A stretch of DNA of 64,000 bases from NCBI GenBank assembly GCA_038121105.1, contig JAYONB010000014.1, positions 1 through 64,000 of the forward strand, given 5' to 3'. The notes beneath the pieces were generated by a model that saw only the letters and a list, made by a program, of their open reading frames with translations, made no database searches and was not told the origin of the DNA. This DNA is from CALJDF01 sp038121105. Its GTDB lineage: Bacteria > Pseudomonadota > Alphaproteobacteria > SHVP01. Below, piece after piece: positions 43,718-52,980 of the stretch (the first letter of the stretch is position 1; every line of letters begins with the position of its first letter). Made by a program: the position numbers and the translations under genes.

Positions 43718-45034
43718 TCAATCGGCGGCGAGCAACTGCGCCTCGGCGAGGCGCTTTTCGAAACGCCGAGCATCCGCCGGAAAGAGCGCCACTTTGATGG
43801 AGGCTATGCCCTCGTCGTCCCGCCGGGCCAGGACCTCGCCATGCTCGTGCAACCAGGCGATGGCGCCGCCATCATGGGAGGAGATCTTGAATTCGCAAGT
43901 TTCGCGAGCGGCCCGCAGATGGGTGTCGATGGCGGCCAGCAGTTCGGGGCAACCGGCGCCGGTGACGGCGGATAGCACGACGATTTCGCCGGACCTTTTG
44001 GCCAAGTTGGTCAGGCGGGTGCGTTCGTCGTCGTCGAGGAGGTCGACTTTGTTCTGCACCTCGATGACCTGGGTGCCGGGCGCGAGGCCGAGTTCGTCAA
44101 GAATGCCGAGGACATCCTCTTTTTGGTGGTCGCGGTCGGGGTGGGCCATGTCGCGGACGTGCAGCACGATCTCTGCATCGCGCACCTCCTCGAGAGTGGC
44201 GGCAAAGGCGGCGACGAGGTCGTGCGGTAGGTTGGACACGAACCCTACCGTGTCGGATAGGATGATGCGTTCCCCGCTGGGTAGCGATAGGCCGCGCATC
44301 GTAGGGTCGAGCGTCGCGAACAGCATGTCCTTGGCGACGACGTCCGCCTCGGTCAGGCGGTTAAACAGCGTCGATTTGCCCGCGTTGGTGTAGCCGACCA
44401 AGGCCACGGTCGGAAACGGCACTTTGCGGCGGCTGTCGCGATGCAAAGTGCGGGTGCGGCTGACCCCGCGGAGCTCTTTTTCGAGCCGGGTGATCTTTTC
44501 GGCGATCATGCGGCGATCGGATTCGATCTGCCGCTCGCCCGGCCCGCCCATGAAACCGACACCGCCGCGCTGGCGTTCCAAGTGGGTCCAGGATCGGACC
44601 AATCGGCTCTTTTGATAGTTGAGCGCGGCCAGTTCGACCTGCAGGCGGCCCTCGCGGGTGCGCGCCCGGGCCCCGAAGATTTCCAGGATAAGACCGGTGC
44701 GGTCGATCACCTTGCAGTGCCATTCGCGTTCGAGGTTGCGTTGCTGGCCCGGCGTCAGATCGGCATCGACGACGACGATTTTGACCCCCAGATTTTTTAG
44801 ATCGAATTCGAGGTCGGCGAGTTTGCCGGTGCCGATGAGCGTGGCCGGTCGGGGTTTGGCAAGCGAGATGACATCGGCAAGGCGGACGTCGAGATCGATC
44901 GCCTCGGCGAGGCCGACGGCCTCTTCGAGGGCCGCCTCGGGCGCACGCCCGTCGTGCCTTGCGCCGCGGACCGCAGGGTGCAGGACGGCGGCCGGCGTCC
45001 GCGGGTGTTTGTCGTAAACGATCCCGCCGCTCAA
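43718..45034 (-). CDS. hflX: GTPase HflX
   Basis: A 438-residue ribosome-binding GTPase that splits stalled 70S ribosomes under stress. The N-terminal HflX domain (about 20-195) includes ATLIGTGKLADLE and the VVVDADLTPGQQRNLE block; the coiled GxGFMGGPGERQIESDRR motif is near residue 158. The G domain has P-loop GYTNAGKSTLFN near residue 213, DTVGF near residue 262 and NKVD near residue 327. The frame starts with TTG at 45032-45034; no ATG or GTG fits, and 18 bases separate it from hfq. The C-terminal domain ends with KRLAEAQLLA. hfq-hflX is a conserved pair. Confidence 0.92.
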   Translation of the reverse strand: MSGGIVYDKHPRTPAAVLHPAVRGARHDGRAPEAALEEAVGLAEAIDLDVRLADVISLAKPRPATLIGTGKLADLEFDLKNLGVKIVVVDADLTPGQQRNLEREWHCKVIDRTGLILEIFGARARTREGRLQVELAALNYQKSRLVRSWTHLERQRGGVGFMGGPGERQIESDRRMIAEKITRLEKELRGVSRTRTLHRDSRRKVPFPTVALVGYTNAGKSTLFNRLTEADVVAKDMLFATLDPTMRGLSLPSGERIILSDTVGFVSNLPHDLVAAFAATLEEVRDAEIVLHVRDMAHPDRDHQKEDVLGILDELGLAPGTQVIEVQNKVDLLDDDERTRLTNLAKRSGEIVVLSAVTGAGCPELLAAIDTHLRAARETCEFKISSHDGGAIAWLHEHGEVLARRDDEGIASIKVALFPADARRFEKRLAEAQLLAAD

Positions 45035-45052
45035 AGTGCGCGACCTTGTGGG

Positions 45053-45313
45053 TTACGCGTCGGCGTCTTCGGTCCCCTCGGCGTTCGGGTCGAAAAGTTG
45101 GACCGGCTGCGCCGGCATGACGGTGGAAATGGCATGTTTGTAAACGAGCTGCACGTGTCCATCGCGGCGTAACAGGACACAGAAATTATCAAACCAACTG
45201 ATGACGCCCTGCAATTTGACGCCGTTCACGAGAAATACGGTTACGGGAAGCTTGTTCTTGCGGACGTGATTGAGAAAGACGTCCTGGACGTTTTGAGACT
45301 TGTTCGACGACAT
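45053..45313 (-). CDS. hfq: RNA chaperone Hfq
   Basis: An 86-residue Sm-like protein that forms a hexamer, pairs small RNAs with mRNAs and affects ntr-type regulation. The Sm1 motif is VTVFLVNGVKLQGVISWFDNFCVLL (residues 24-48) and Sm2 reads LVYKHAISTVMP (near 56-67) with the YKHA signature. The acidic C-terminal tail is short. The ATG at 45311-45313 is fixed by the conserved MSxKSQNVQDVFLN start. It lies downstream of dat and immediately upstream of hflX. Confidence 0.96.
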   Translation of the reverse strand: MSSNKSQNVQDVFLNHVRKNKLPVTVFLVNGVKLQGVISWFDNFCVLLRRDGHVQLVYKHAISTVMPAQPVQLFDPNAEGTEDADA

Positions 45314-45449
45314 TTGAGCGCCTCGTCCTTTCTTGTTTTTTCGTCGTCCGCCAGGGCCAGCCTAATGGGCGCGCCCCCGACGATTTTGGCGGTGCCTGTC
45401 ATGGCGAAAATTCTAGCGTGGCGCGTACCGTGAATCCATGGCGGAGACC

Positions 45450-46364
45450 CTAGATTGCGCCGATATCACCGGGGCTCACGGTTTCGTGCGCGTCAGGCGG
45501 ACCTTGCCGAGAGGTGTTGGTCGTGAGGTGTTGGTCGTAAAGCTCGATGAGGCGGGTCGTCGTCGAACCCGGCCGGCCGTTGGCGATGACCCGATCGTCG
45601 ATCCTGACCACGGGCGTCACAAAACTCGTGGTGCTGGTGATGAAGGCTTCGCGCGCGTTCTTGGCTTCGTCGACGGAAAACGGGCGTTCGACGACCCGGA
45701 CGCCGGATTCTTCCGCGAGCTGCTTTAGCATCAGACGGGTCACCCCGCTGAGGATGGTATTGGCCAGCGGCCGGGTGACGAGGTTGCCCTCGGCATCGAC
45801 GATCCAAGCATTTGTCGAGGAGCCTTCGGTGACCATGTCGTCGGCGTCGACCTGCCAGGCTTCGAAGCCGCCCGCTTCTTTCGCGGCCTGTTTCGCGAGG
45901 ACATTGGGCAGGAGCGACACCGATTTGATGTCGCACCGTGCCCAACGGATATCCGGCACCGTGACGACGGCAACCCCCTCCTCCCGGTTTTGAGGGCTGG
46001 GGCGACCACCGCGGCGGGCGGTGACCACGACGCCGGGGTCGGCGTGTTGGGGAAACGGATGATCGCGTTTGGCGACGCCGCGGGTGATTTGCAGATAGAC
46101 GATCCCGTTGCGGACTCGATTACGACGGACGACCTCGTGCAGCACGACATCCAACGCCGTGCGGGTCATCGGCGGGTCGATCCGGAGCGCGGCCAAACTA
46201 CGGTCCAACCGGTCGTAGTGCGGCACCATATCGACCAGTCGGCCGTCGTCGACCGCCATCACTTCGTAAACGCCGTCAGCGAATTGATAGCCTCGGTCTT
46301 CGATATGAACCCCCGCGGTATGGTGGGGTACATAGCGGCCGTTGACGTAGGCGATGCGAGACAC
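45450..46364 (-). CDS. dat: D-amino acid aminotransferase (class IV PLP enzyme)
   Basis: A 304-residue fold-type IV aminotransferase. Seen: VNGRYVPHHTAGVHIEDRGYQFADGVYEV at the start, YLQITRGVAKRDH near residue 92 with an Arg that is typical of D-alanine aminotransferase, the PLP-binding Lys in DIKSVSLLPNVLAKQ near residue 146, and TEGSSTNAWIVD near residue 180. It likely transaminates D-Ala or D-Glu for wall synthesis or D-amino-acid recycling. The GTG at 46362-46364 has GGAGG eight bases before it and lies two bases after the trkH stop. The upstream frame to 46634 is a shadow. Its place between trkH and hfq is conserved in alphaproteobacteria. Confidence 0.9.
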   Translation of the reverse strand: MSRIAYVNGRYVPHHTAGVHIEDRGYQFADGVYEVMAVDDGRLVDMVPHYDRLDRSLAALRIDPPMTRTALDVVLHEVVRRNRVRNGIVYLQITRGVAKRDHPFPQHADPGVVVTARRGGRPSPQNREEGVAVVTVPDIRWARCDIKSVSLLPNVLAKQAAKEAGGFEAWQVDADDMVTEGSSTNAWIVDAEGNLVTRPLANTILSGVTRLMLKQLAEESGVRVVERPFSVDEAKNAREAFITSTTSFVTPVVRIDDRVIANGRPGSTTTRLIELYDQHLTTNTSRQGPPDAHETVSPGDIGAI

Positions 46365-46366
46365 GG

Positions 46367-47821
46367 TCAGTTCCTCCAATAGGCTCGGGTGAAGAGGACG
46401 AGCACTACCAGCAGCTCGAGGCGGCCGAAGATCATCGTGGCGTTGAGCGCCCATTTCGTGGCGTCGGAAAATTCCGGATACGACAGATCGGGCGCGGTTA
46501 GCGACAAGCCCGCACCCGATGTCGATAGATTGGTTGCAGCCAGTGCCAGCGCGCCTTGCAGGTCGAAGCCGAGCGCGCCGAAAACGAGGGCCGCCAGGGC
46601 AAGAAACGAGAGAAACATCATCAATTGGCCCCATACGCTGCGCAGCGTCGGTTCGTCGATGATCTGTCCGGCATAGCGCAGGCGGACGACGCCGTGCGGG
46701 TAGGACAAACGCGAGAGTTCCCGGCCGGCAAGTTTGAAAAACACGACCAAGCGCATTAGGCGCATTCCGCCTGCCGTCGAGCCGGTTGCACCGCCGATCA
46801 GCATGAGCCCCATCAGCATGACCGGAACGATGACCGGGAGGACCCCGGTCGTCACATCGCTACCGGCGGCAAAGCCTGTGGTCGTGATCGACGAGATCAC
46901 ATCGAAAAGTGCGGGGCGGAGGGCGCCGTCGAAACTGAAATAGTGCGATACGACCAGCGTCCCGACGATGAACGCGGTCGCGCTGGCGACGATGGCCAGG
47001 AGGTAGCGGGTTTCGACATCCTTCCGCAAAGCCTGCGCACGGCCGCGTCCCAGCGCCCAAAGAAGTGCGAAGTTCAGCGCGCCGATCAGCATGAACACCA
47101 TCAAAACGATTTCGACGGCGATGCTGTCGAACGCTGCGATTCCGCCGTTTTTCGTGCTGAACCCGCCGGTCGAGATGGTCGACAAGGCGTGAGCCGTAGC
47201 GTCGAACGGGGTCATTCCGACGACGACCAGGGACAGGATGCACAGTGCGGTGAGGCCGACGTAGATCCACCACAAGGCGCGGGCGACTTTCTTGGTGCGC
47301 CCGAACAAGGTCTCGCGGTCGCCTCGCGGCATGGTCGTGGCAAATAGATTCATGCCGCCAACGCCCCCGAACGACAACAGCGCGATGGCAAAGAGAACGG
47401 AGGCAAACCCGCCGAGCCATTGCAGGAGCGCCCGCCACAGCAGGATCCCTTGGGGCATGGTCTCGATATCGCCGATGATCGAAGCGCCATTGGTGGTGAA
47501 GCCCGACAGCGCTTCAAAATACGCGTCGGTAAAAGACGCGAATACGCCGCTGAGCACGAACGGGATGGAGGCCAGGGCGGGCAGCAGAATCCAGAGCAAC
47601 GTGGCAGCCATGAAGCCGCCGCGCAGGTCGACCCGCCGTTCGGTGCCGCGCGTGGCGATGACGCCGGTGCCGCCGATAAACAACGTAAGCCCTGCCCCGG
47701 TGGCGAAGGCTGCGCCGACCGCGGGCTCGGCAACGCTGAACGACAGCGCCGCGGGCAGCAGCATAAAGGCCGCGAGGACGGCGGCGGCCCAGCCGAGAAC
47801 GTTGATGTGGGTTGAGACCAT
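46367..47821 (-). CDS. trkH: Trk potassium transporter membrane subunit TrkH
   Basis: A 484-residue inner-membrane channel subunit that takes up potassium, gated by the TrkA ring. The sequence has about ten membrane helices in four M1-P-M2 repeats; the filter loops are seen as SGFTTNGASI, STGGFSTKNGG, ITTTGFAAGSD and LSTSGAGLSL near residues 107, 216, 310 and 440. The length is that of TrkH. The ATG at 47819-47821 lies 26 bases downstream of trkA, so the two are one transcript. Confidence 0.92.
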   Translation of the reverse strand: MVSTHINVLGWAAAVLAAFMLLPAALSFSVAEPAVGAAFATGAGLTLFIGGTGVIATRGTERRVDLRGGFMAATLLWILLPALASIPFVLSGVFASFTDAYFEALSGFTTNGASIIGDIETMPQGILLWRALLQWLGGFASVLFAIALLSFGGVGGMNLFATTMPRGDRETLFGRTKKVARALWWIYVGLTALCILSLVVVGMTPFDATAHALSTISTGGFSTKNGGIAAFDSIAVEIVLMVFMLIGALNFALLWALGRGRAQALRKDVETRYLLAIVASATAFIVGTLVVSHYFSFDGALRPALFDVISSITTTGFAAGSDVTTGVLPVIVPVMLMGLMLIGGATGSTAGGMRLMRLVVFFKLAGRELSRLSYPHGVVRLRYAGQIIDEPTLRSVWGQLMMFLSFLALAALVFGALGFDLQGALALAATNLSTSGAGLSLTAPDLSYPEFSDATKWALNATMIFGRLELLVVLVLFTRAYWRN

Positions 47822-47847
47822 GGCGTGCGGGGGTCAGGTCTCCGAAC

Positions 47848-49224
47848 TCAGAAGAAGTCCAGACGTACGGCGAACATCTTCTCGACCTTTTTCACCATGT
47901 CGCGTGTCGCAAAGACGATAACGCGGTCGCCGGTCTGAATGACCGTATTGCCGCGCGGGATGATGACTTCCTCGCCGCGGGCGATCGCGCCGATGATGAC
48001 GCCGGCGGGTAGCTTTACGTCGCGCAAGGTCTTGCCGGACAGGGGCGAGGTATCGAGGGTTTCGGCTTCGATGATCTCGGCGAGTCCGTCACGCAAGGAG
48101 TGCACCCCGCGGATCCGGCCTCGCCGAATGTGTTGCAGAATTCGCGAGGTCGTAATGGCCCGCGGATTGACGACCGCATCGATGCCGAGCGAGCGAACCA
48201 GAGGTCCGTAGGTCATGTTGTTCACCAAGGTCGTGGCGCGTTGGGCCCCTTCCCTCTTGGCGAGCAGCGAACTGAGAATGTTGACCTGGTCGTCGTTGGT
48301 GACCGCGATCACGGCATCGGCCTTTTGAACGTTGGCTTCGGTGAGAATCTCAGAGGCCAGGGAATCGCCGTAAATGACCACGGCTTTTTCGAGCTGGTCG
48401 GCGACCTGTTCGGCGCGCTCTCGGCTCAGCTCGATCATCTTGAGCCTGACATCGGGGATTTCCTCGATGATCTGTTTGGAGAGAAAGAGCCCAATGTTGC
48501 CGCCGCCGATGACGACGATGTGGCGCGCCTCTTTTTCCTCATGGCCGAATGCCGCCATGGCGCGCTGGACTTGTTTGGCGTCGACGGAGAAATAAACCTC
48601 GTCGCCAACCAGGATCTGATCGTCGCCGCCGGGAGTGATGATCCCTTCGTCGCGCACGATGCCGACGATTCTCATGTGGAGGTCGGGGAAAAGTTCGGTC
48701 AGTTGGCGCAGCGGCGTGTCGATGATCGGACAGCCTTCGTCGATCGACACGGCGACGACGCGGACCCGGTCGTCGACAAAGCTCACCATATCGGTGGCGC
48801 CGGGCACGTTGAGACGGCTGGTAATCGCGCGCGCGACTTCGATTTCAGGCGAGATGATCACGTCGATCGGCATGTGGTCGCGCGTGAACAGGTTCTGCCA
48901 ACTGGGGTCGAGATAGGTTTGGGCGCGAATGCGCGCAATCTTGGTGGGCACGTCAAACAACGAATGGGCGACCTGACAGGCCACCATGTTGATCTCGTCG
49001 TTTTGCGTGACCGCGACGATCATTTCGGCGTCGTGGGCGCCGGCCTGCTCGAGAACATCGGGGTGCGAGGCATACCCCTCGATGGCACGGACATCGAGCG
49101 ATTCGTTCATCTGCTGAATCGTCTCGGGCGACTGATCGACGATGGTTACGTCGTTGTTTTCCGAGGCCAACTGGCGCGCAATGCTGGAGCCGACCAACCC
49201 TGCGCCGCAAACGATGATTCTCAT
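47848..49224 (-). CDS. trkA: Trk potassium transporter NAD-binding subunit TrkA
   Basis: A 458-residue cytoplasmic regulator that assembles on TrkH and senses NAD(H) and nucleotides. Two RCK_N Rossmann domains are visible: GAGLVGSSIARQL at residues 7-19 with VDQSPE, and IGGGNIGLFLSKQI near residue 239. Each is followed by an RCK_C domain (about 145-225 and 370-455). The length matches E. coli TrkA. It is located directly after ntrX on the same strand (37 bases), as in many alphaproteobacteria. Confidence 0.94.
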   Translation of the reverse strand: MRIIVCGAGLVGSSIARQLASENNDVTIVDQSPETIQQMNESLDVRAIEGYASHPDVLEQAGAHDAEMIVAVTQNDEINMVACQVAHSLFDVPTKIARIRAQTYLDPSWQNLFTRDHMPIDVIISPEIEVARAITSRLNVPGATDMVSFVDDRVRVVAVSIDEGCPIIDTPLRQLTELFPDLHMRIVGIVRDEGIITPGGDDQILVGDEVYFSVDAKQVQRAMAAFGHEEKEARHIVVIGGGNIGLFLSKQIIEEIPDVRLKMIELSRERAEQVADQLEKAVVIYGDSLASEILTEANVQKADAVIAVTNDDQVNILSSLLAKREGAQRATTLVNNMTYGPLVRSLGIDAVVNPRAITTSRILQHIRRGRIRGVHSLRDGLAEIIEAETLDTSPLSGKTLRDVKLPAGVIIGAIARGEEVIIPRGNTVIQTGDRVIVFATRDMVKKVEKMFAVRLDFF

Positions 49225-49261
49225 GCTTTAGGCCTACGCGATTTGTTGATTGGTTGACCGA

Positions 49262-50656
49262 CTATTCGCGACCGTTGCCGCCGGAGACACCAAGCGCTTT
49301 CAGCTTACGGTGCAGCGCCGAGCGTTCCATACCAACGAACGATGCGGTGCGCGATATGTTTCCGCCGAACCGATTGATCTGCGCCATCAAGTATTCCCGT
49401 TCGAAGACTTCTCGGGCCTCGCGCAGCGACATTGCCATGACCTCGCCGTTGTCGGCCTGGCGCAGCGAAGACACGCCGTTGGTGCGAATTTCCGGCGGCA
49501 TCGTCTCGGCTTGGATCGGCGTTTCGGGACCGCCTGGCGCCATGATCAGGAGCCGTTCGATCATGTTGCGCAATTCGCGGACGTTGCCCGGCCAATCCTT
49601 GGCCTGCAGCACGGCCATCGCGTCCTCGGCGATCAAGCGCGCCGGCAGACCGGTCGATTGGGCCATACGGTCCATGAAATAGCGCGCCAAAACCGGGATA
49701 TCCTCGCGGCGCTCGGAAAGCGCCGGGACGCGGATCGGGACGACCGCCAACCTGTGGTAGAGGTCCTCCCGAAACCGACCTTCGGCGATTTCATCCGATA
49801 GGTCGCGGCTTGAGCCGCTGATGACGCGCACGTCGACGCGGACCTGTTCGCGCCCACCCAGCCGCGTAAATGTCTGTTCCTGGAGGACGCGGAGAATGCG
49901 ACCCTGGGTCTCCATGGGCATATCCGCAGCTTCGTCGATGAACAGCGTGCCCTGGTGGGCCTGTTCGAAAATGCCCACCTTGCGCGGACTATCGGGGCCG
50001 GTAGCACCGGCCTCGGCACCGAACAACTCGAGCTCGATGGTGTCCGGCGCCATACGCGCGGCATTCATCACGACGAAGGGGCCATGCGCGCGGCGCGAGC
50101 GATTATGCAGCAACCGGGCGGCGACCTCTTTGCCGCTCCCGGCCGGACCGGTGATCAACACTCGACTGCCGGTCGGCGCGACCTTTTCGATGGCGGCACG
50201 CATCGTGTTGATCGCCGGCGTGCCGCCCACGAGGTCCGATTCTTGTCCGAATCGGAGACGCAGTTCTTCGTTTTCGCGTCGCAACCGGGCGGCTTCGATG
50301 GCACGCGAGACGATGAGCAACAACCGGTCGGCGGTGAAGGGCTTTTCGATGAAGTCGTAGGCGCCTTGTTTGATCGCGTTGACCGCGGTTTCGATGTTGC
50401 CGTGGCCGCTGATCATGATGACGGGCAATAATGGGTAGCGTGATCGTATCTGCTCGAGGAGTTCGAGGCCGTCGAGTTCGCTATTCTCGAGCCAGATATC
50501 CAAAACAACGAGCGCCGGTCCATGTGCGTCGAGTGCCGCCAGTGCCGCGCCGCTATCGGCGACGGCTCGCGGTGCATAGCCTTCATCGGCCAGAATTCCC
50601 GAGAGAGACTCCCGGATATCGACTTCGTCGTCGACGATGAGAATGTCACGCGCCAA
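49262..50656 (-). CDS. ntrX: Nitrogen/redox response regulator NtrX
   Basis: A 464-residue response regulator. The receiver domain (1-120) has DDEVD near residue 9 and the phospho-Asp in VVLDIWLEN near residue 53. The AAA+ domain (about 145-375) has Walker A ITGPAGSGKEVAARLL, but the sigma-54-contact motif GAFTGA is missing: the segment reads FGAEAGATGPDSPRKVGIFEQ. The C-terminal Fis-type helix-turn-helix is NISRTASFVGMERSALHRKLKALG. It is therefore unlikely to activate sigma-54, in line with reports that alphaproteobacterial NtrX acts with sigma-70 promoters. It is phosphorylated by NtrY, encoded 32 bases upstream. Confidence 0.92.
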   Translation of the reverse strand: MARDILIVDDEVDIRESLSGILADEGYAPRAVADSGAALAALDAHGPALVVLDIWLENSELDGLELLEQIRSRYPLLPVIMISGHGNIETAVNAIKQGAYDFIEKPFTADRLLLIVSRAIEAARLRRENEELRLRFGQESDLVGGTPAINTMRAAIEKVAPTGSRVLITGPAGSGKEVAARLLHNRSRRAHGPFVVMNAARMAPDTIELELFGAEAGATGPDSPRKVGIFEQAHQGTLFIDEAADMPMETQGRILRVLQEQTFTRLGGREQVRVDVRVISGSSRDLSDEIAEGRFREDLYHRLAVVPIRVPALSERREDIPVLARYFMDRMAQSTGLPARLIAEDAMAVLQAKDWPGNVRELRNMIERLLIMAPGGPETPIQAETMPPEIRTNGVSSLRQADNGEVMAMSLREAREVFEREYLMAQINRFGGNISRTASFVGMERSALHRKLKALGVSGGNGRE

Positions 50657-50688
50657 GACTTCGTTCCCCTCCGCTCATTGGTTTCTTG

Positions 50689-52920
50689 TTATTCGGCCGC
50701 CGCGTCGAGAGACGTCGTCGCATGCGGGTCGTGTCGTGGAAAGATGAGCGAAATGCGTGCCCCACCGTTCGTCCCGTCTTCGAGGATCAAACGGCCGCGA
50801 TGCTCTTCCATGATTTTCTTGACGATGGCAAGGCCCAATCCGGTGCCTTTCTTTCTTGTCGTGACGTAGGGCTCCGTGAGTCGCGTTCGTTTTTCTTTCG
50901 GCAAGCCGCGACCGTTGTCTTCGACGCTCAACCGAATCGTATCTCCCTCTTCTTGCAAGTCGACGCGGATGTGTCCGGGCGCGTCGTCGCCTTCTTCGCG
51001 ACGTCCTTCGATTGCGTCGGCGGCGTTTTGCATGAGGTTGGTAATCGCCTGTGCGATCTGCGCGCGGTCGCAATAGACCATGGGGCCGACCGGTGGCAGG
51101 CTCATATCGTATTTGATGTCGGGCGAACCCGATTGCTGCAGGAAGCTGGCGTGCTCGACAATGGTACGCAAATCCTCGACGTCGAACTCCGGCGCCGGCA
51201 TGCGCGCGAATTTGGAAAACTCATCGACCATACGTCCGATATCGTCGACCTGGCGCATGATGGTCTCGGTGCATTGATGAAAGATGTCTTCGTCGGAGGT
51301 GATCTGATCCCTGTATTTGCGCCGAATGCGGTCGGCCGAAAGCTTGATCGGGGTCAACGGGTTCTTGATTTCATGGGCGATTCGTCGCGCGACGTCCGCC
51401 CATGCCGCGCGGCGCTGCGCCGATACCAGTTCCGAGATGTCGTCGAAGGTGACAACCATGCCGGACTCCGCGCCGCCGGCCGGGTCGCCGACGATCCGGA
51501 CGTGGAGCTCGCGGACCTGGCCGTCACGGGTAAGCGTTATTTCGCCGTCGACCTGTCGACCGTCCCGCGCGACCGCGCCATCGAGGAGTTCGGCCATTTC
51601 CGGTAGTACCTTGCGGAATGGCTGGCCGACGAGTTGGTCCCTGGACATCCCGAGGAGTTCGGTGGCGGAGCGGTTCGGCAGCGTGATGCGTCCCGCTGGG
51701 TCGAGTCCCAACACCCCGGCGGACACGCCGCCCAGGACGGCCTCGGTAAAGCGTCGGCGTTCGTCGAGTTGCTGGTTGGCCTCGATCAGTTCGCTACGTT
51801 GCGACCTGAGCTGACTGGTCATGCGGTTGAACGCCCGACTGAGCGTCCCGAATTCATCGTCTTCGCTGCCCTCGGCCACGCGCACGTCAAGATCGCCCGA
51901 GCGCACCCGCTCGGTGGCGCCGACCAGCGACGAAATGGGTTGGACCAGCCGATTGGCGAAGGCGAGCCCGAGCCACACCGCGCTACTGACGAGCAGGAAG
52001 GCAAGCAACACGAAGATCGCGGCGAGGCCGAATTCGATGCGCGAGCGTTCTTGCTCGAGCTCGAAATAGGCCGCGCTGCGGCGGCGGGTCTCTTCGGCAA
52101 ACCCCAGCACCAGGGGATCGATCAAGCGACCGACATACATGTAGGTGTCGCTGTCGGTTTCGAAGCGCATCAAGGCGCGCACGTTTTGATCGCCCGACCG
52201 GAGCAGGACGACCTCGCCGCCGCGTGCCCTGTCCATGATGGCGGGATCGGGAAAGCCGCCATCGAGCATTTGTTGGCTGAGCCTGGAGCGCGCCAGGATG
52301 GTGCCGCGGCCATCGAAGATCATCGCTTCGGGCAGGCCTCGGGCGTCCGCAAGAAACTGTAGCGCGCCGCTTAGCTGGGCGGGGTTATTGCGCAGCGTAT
52401 CGAGTGGCTGACTCAGGGCCTCGGCCATCGCCCTGACATCGCCTTCAATCGCGCGCCGGTTCTCTAGGACATACGCGTTGGCGACGGCGACCGAAGAATT
52501 GATCGCCGTTCGGGCGCCCTCCCCGAACCAGACGTTGACGCCGACGTTGATGAAGAGTGCCGAGACGACGGCGACGATGATGGTCGGGACCACGGCCACG
52601 AAGGCGATGAGTGCGACCAATCTGAACTGGAGGCGCGAGCCGGCAGACCCACGGCGGCGCGCCATGAAGAGACGGACGAAATTGAGCGACACAACCCCGA
52701 TCAGGAGCAGCAGGATGATCGTGTCGATCAGGAGAAGCGGTCGGACCGCTTCGCGCTCGGGGGTAAACGGGGCGACGCCGATAATGGCGAGATACGTCAG
52801 GGTGGCGGCGACGACCGCGGCGATGGCCAGCCCGGGCACCAAGCGGCGCACAAGGCCCACGTGTTGCACCCACGCAATAATGCGACCGAACGGTTCAGGG
52901 TTTTGTGTCTCGGATGCCAT
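50689..52920 (-). CDS. ntrY: Nitrogen/redox sensor histidine kinase NtrY
   Basis: A 743-residue membrane sensor kinase. Three hydrophobic segments lie near the N-terminus (about 20-45, 57-80, 100-125), then a periplasmic sensor of about 160 residues and a fourth helix near 305. A HAMP (NRLVQPISSLVGATERV), a PAS domain (LGGVSAGVLGLDPAGRI), HisKA with the phospho-His in ARRIAHEIKNPLTPIK, and HATPase (LMQNAADAI, DNGRGLP, KGTGLGLAIVKK) follow. The ATG at 52918-52920 is preferred; an upstream ATG adds 15 residues. It lies between ntrC and ntrX. NtrY signals low nitrogen or oxygen in related bacteria. Confidence 0.94.
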   Translation of the reverse strand: MASETQNPEPFGRIIAWVQHVGLVRRLVPGLAIAAVVAATLTYLAIIGVAPFTPEREAVRPLLLIDTIILLLLIGVVSLNFVRLFMARRRGSAGSRLQFRLVALIAFVAVVPTIIVAVVSALFINVGVNVWFGEGARTAINSSVAVANAYVLENRRAIEGDVRAMAEALSQPLDTLRNNPAQLSGALQFLADARGLPEAMIFDGRGTILARSRLSQQMLDGGFPDPAIMDRARGGEVVLLRSGDQNVRALMRFETDSDTYMYVGRLIDPLVLGFAEETRRRSAAYFELEQERSRIEFGLAAIFVLLAFLLVSSAVWLGLAFANRLVQPISSLVGATERVRSGDLDVRVAEGSEDDEFGTLSRAFNRMTSQLRSQRSELIEANQQLDERRRFTEAVLGGVSAGVLGLDPAGRITLPNRSATELLGMSRDQLVGQPFRKVLPEMAELLDGAVARDGRQVDGEITLTRDGQVRELHVRIVGDPAGGAESGMVVTFDDISELVSAQRRAAWADVARRIAHEIKNPLTPIKLSADRIRRKYRDQITSDEDIFHQCTETIMRQVDDIGRMVDEFSKFARMPAPEFDVEDLRTIVEHASFLQQSGSPDIKYDMSLPPVGPMVYCDRAQIAQAITNLMQNAADAIEGRREEGDDAPGHIRVDLQEEGDTIRLSVEDNGRGLPKEKRTRLTEPYVTTRKKGTGLGLAIVKKIMEEHRGRLILEDGTNGGARISLIFPRHDPHATTSLDAAAE

Positions 52921-52980
52921 ACGCTGTGACCATTCGGTTCGCAGCGACGTGCCGACGAACCACAATGTTGCATTATTGCA

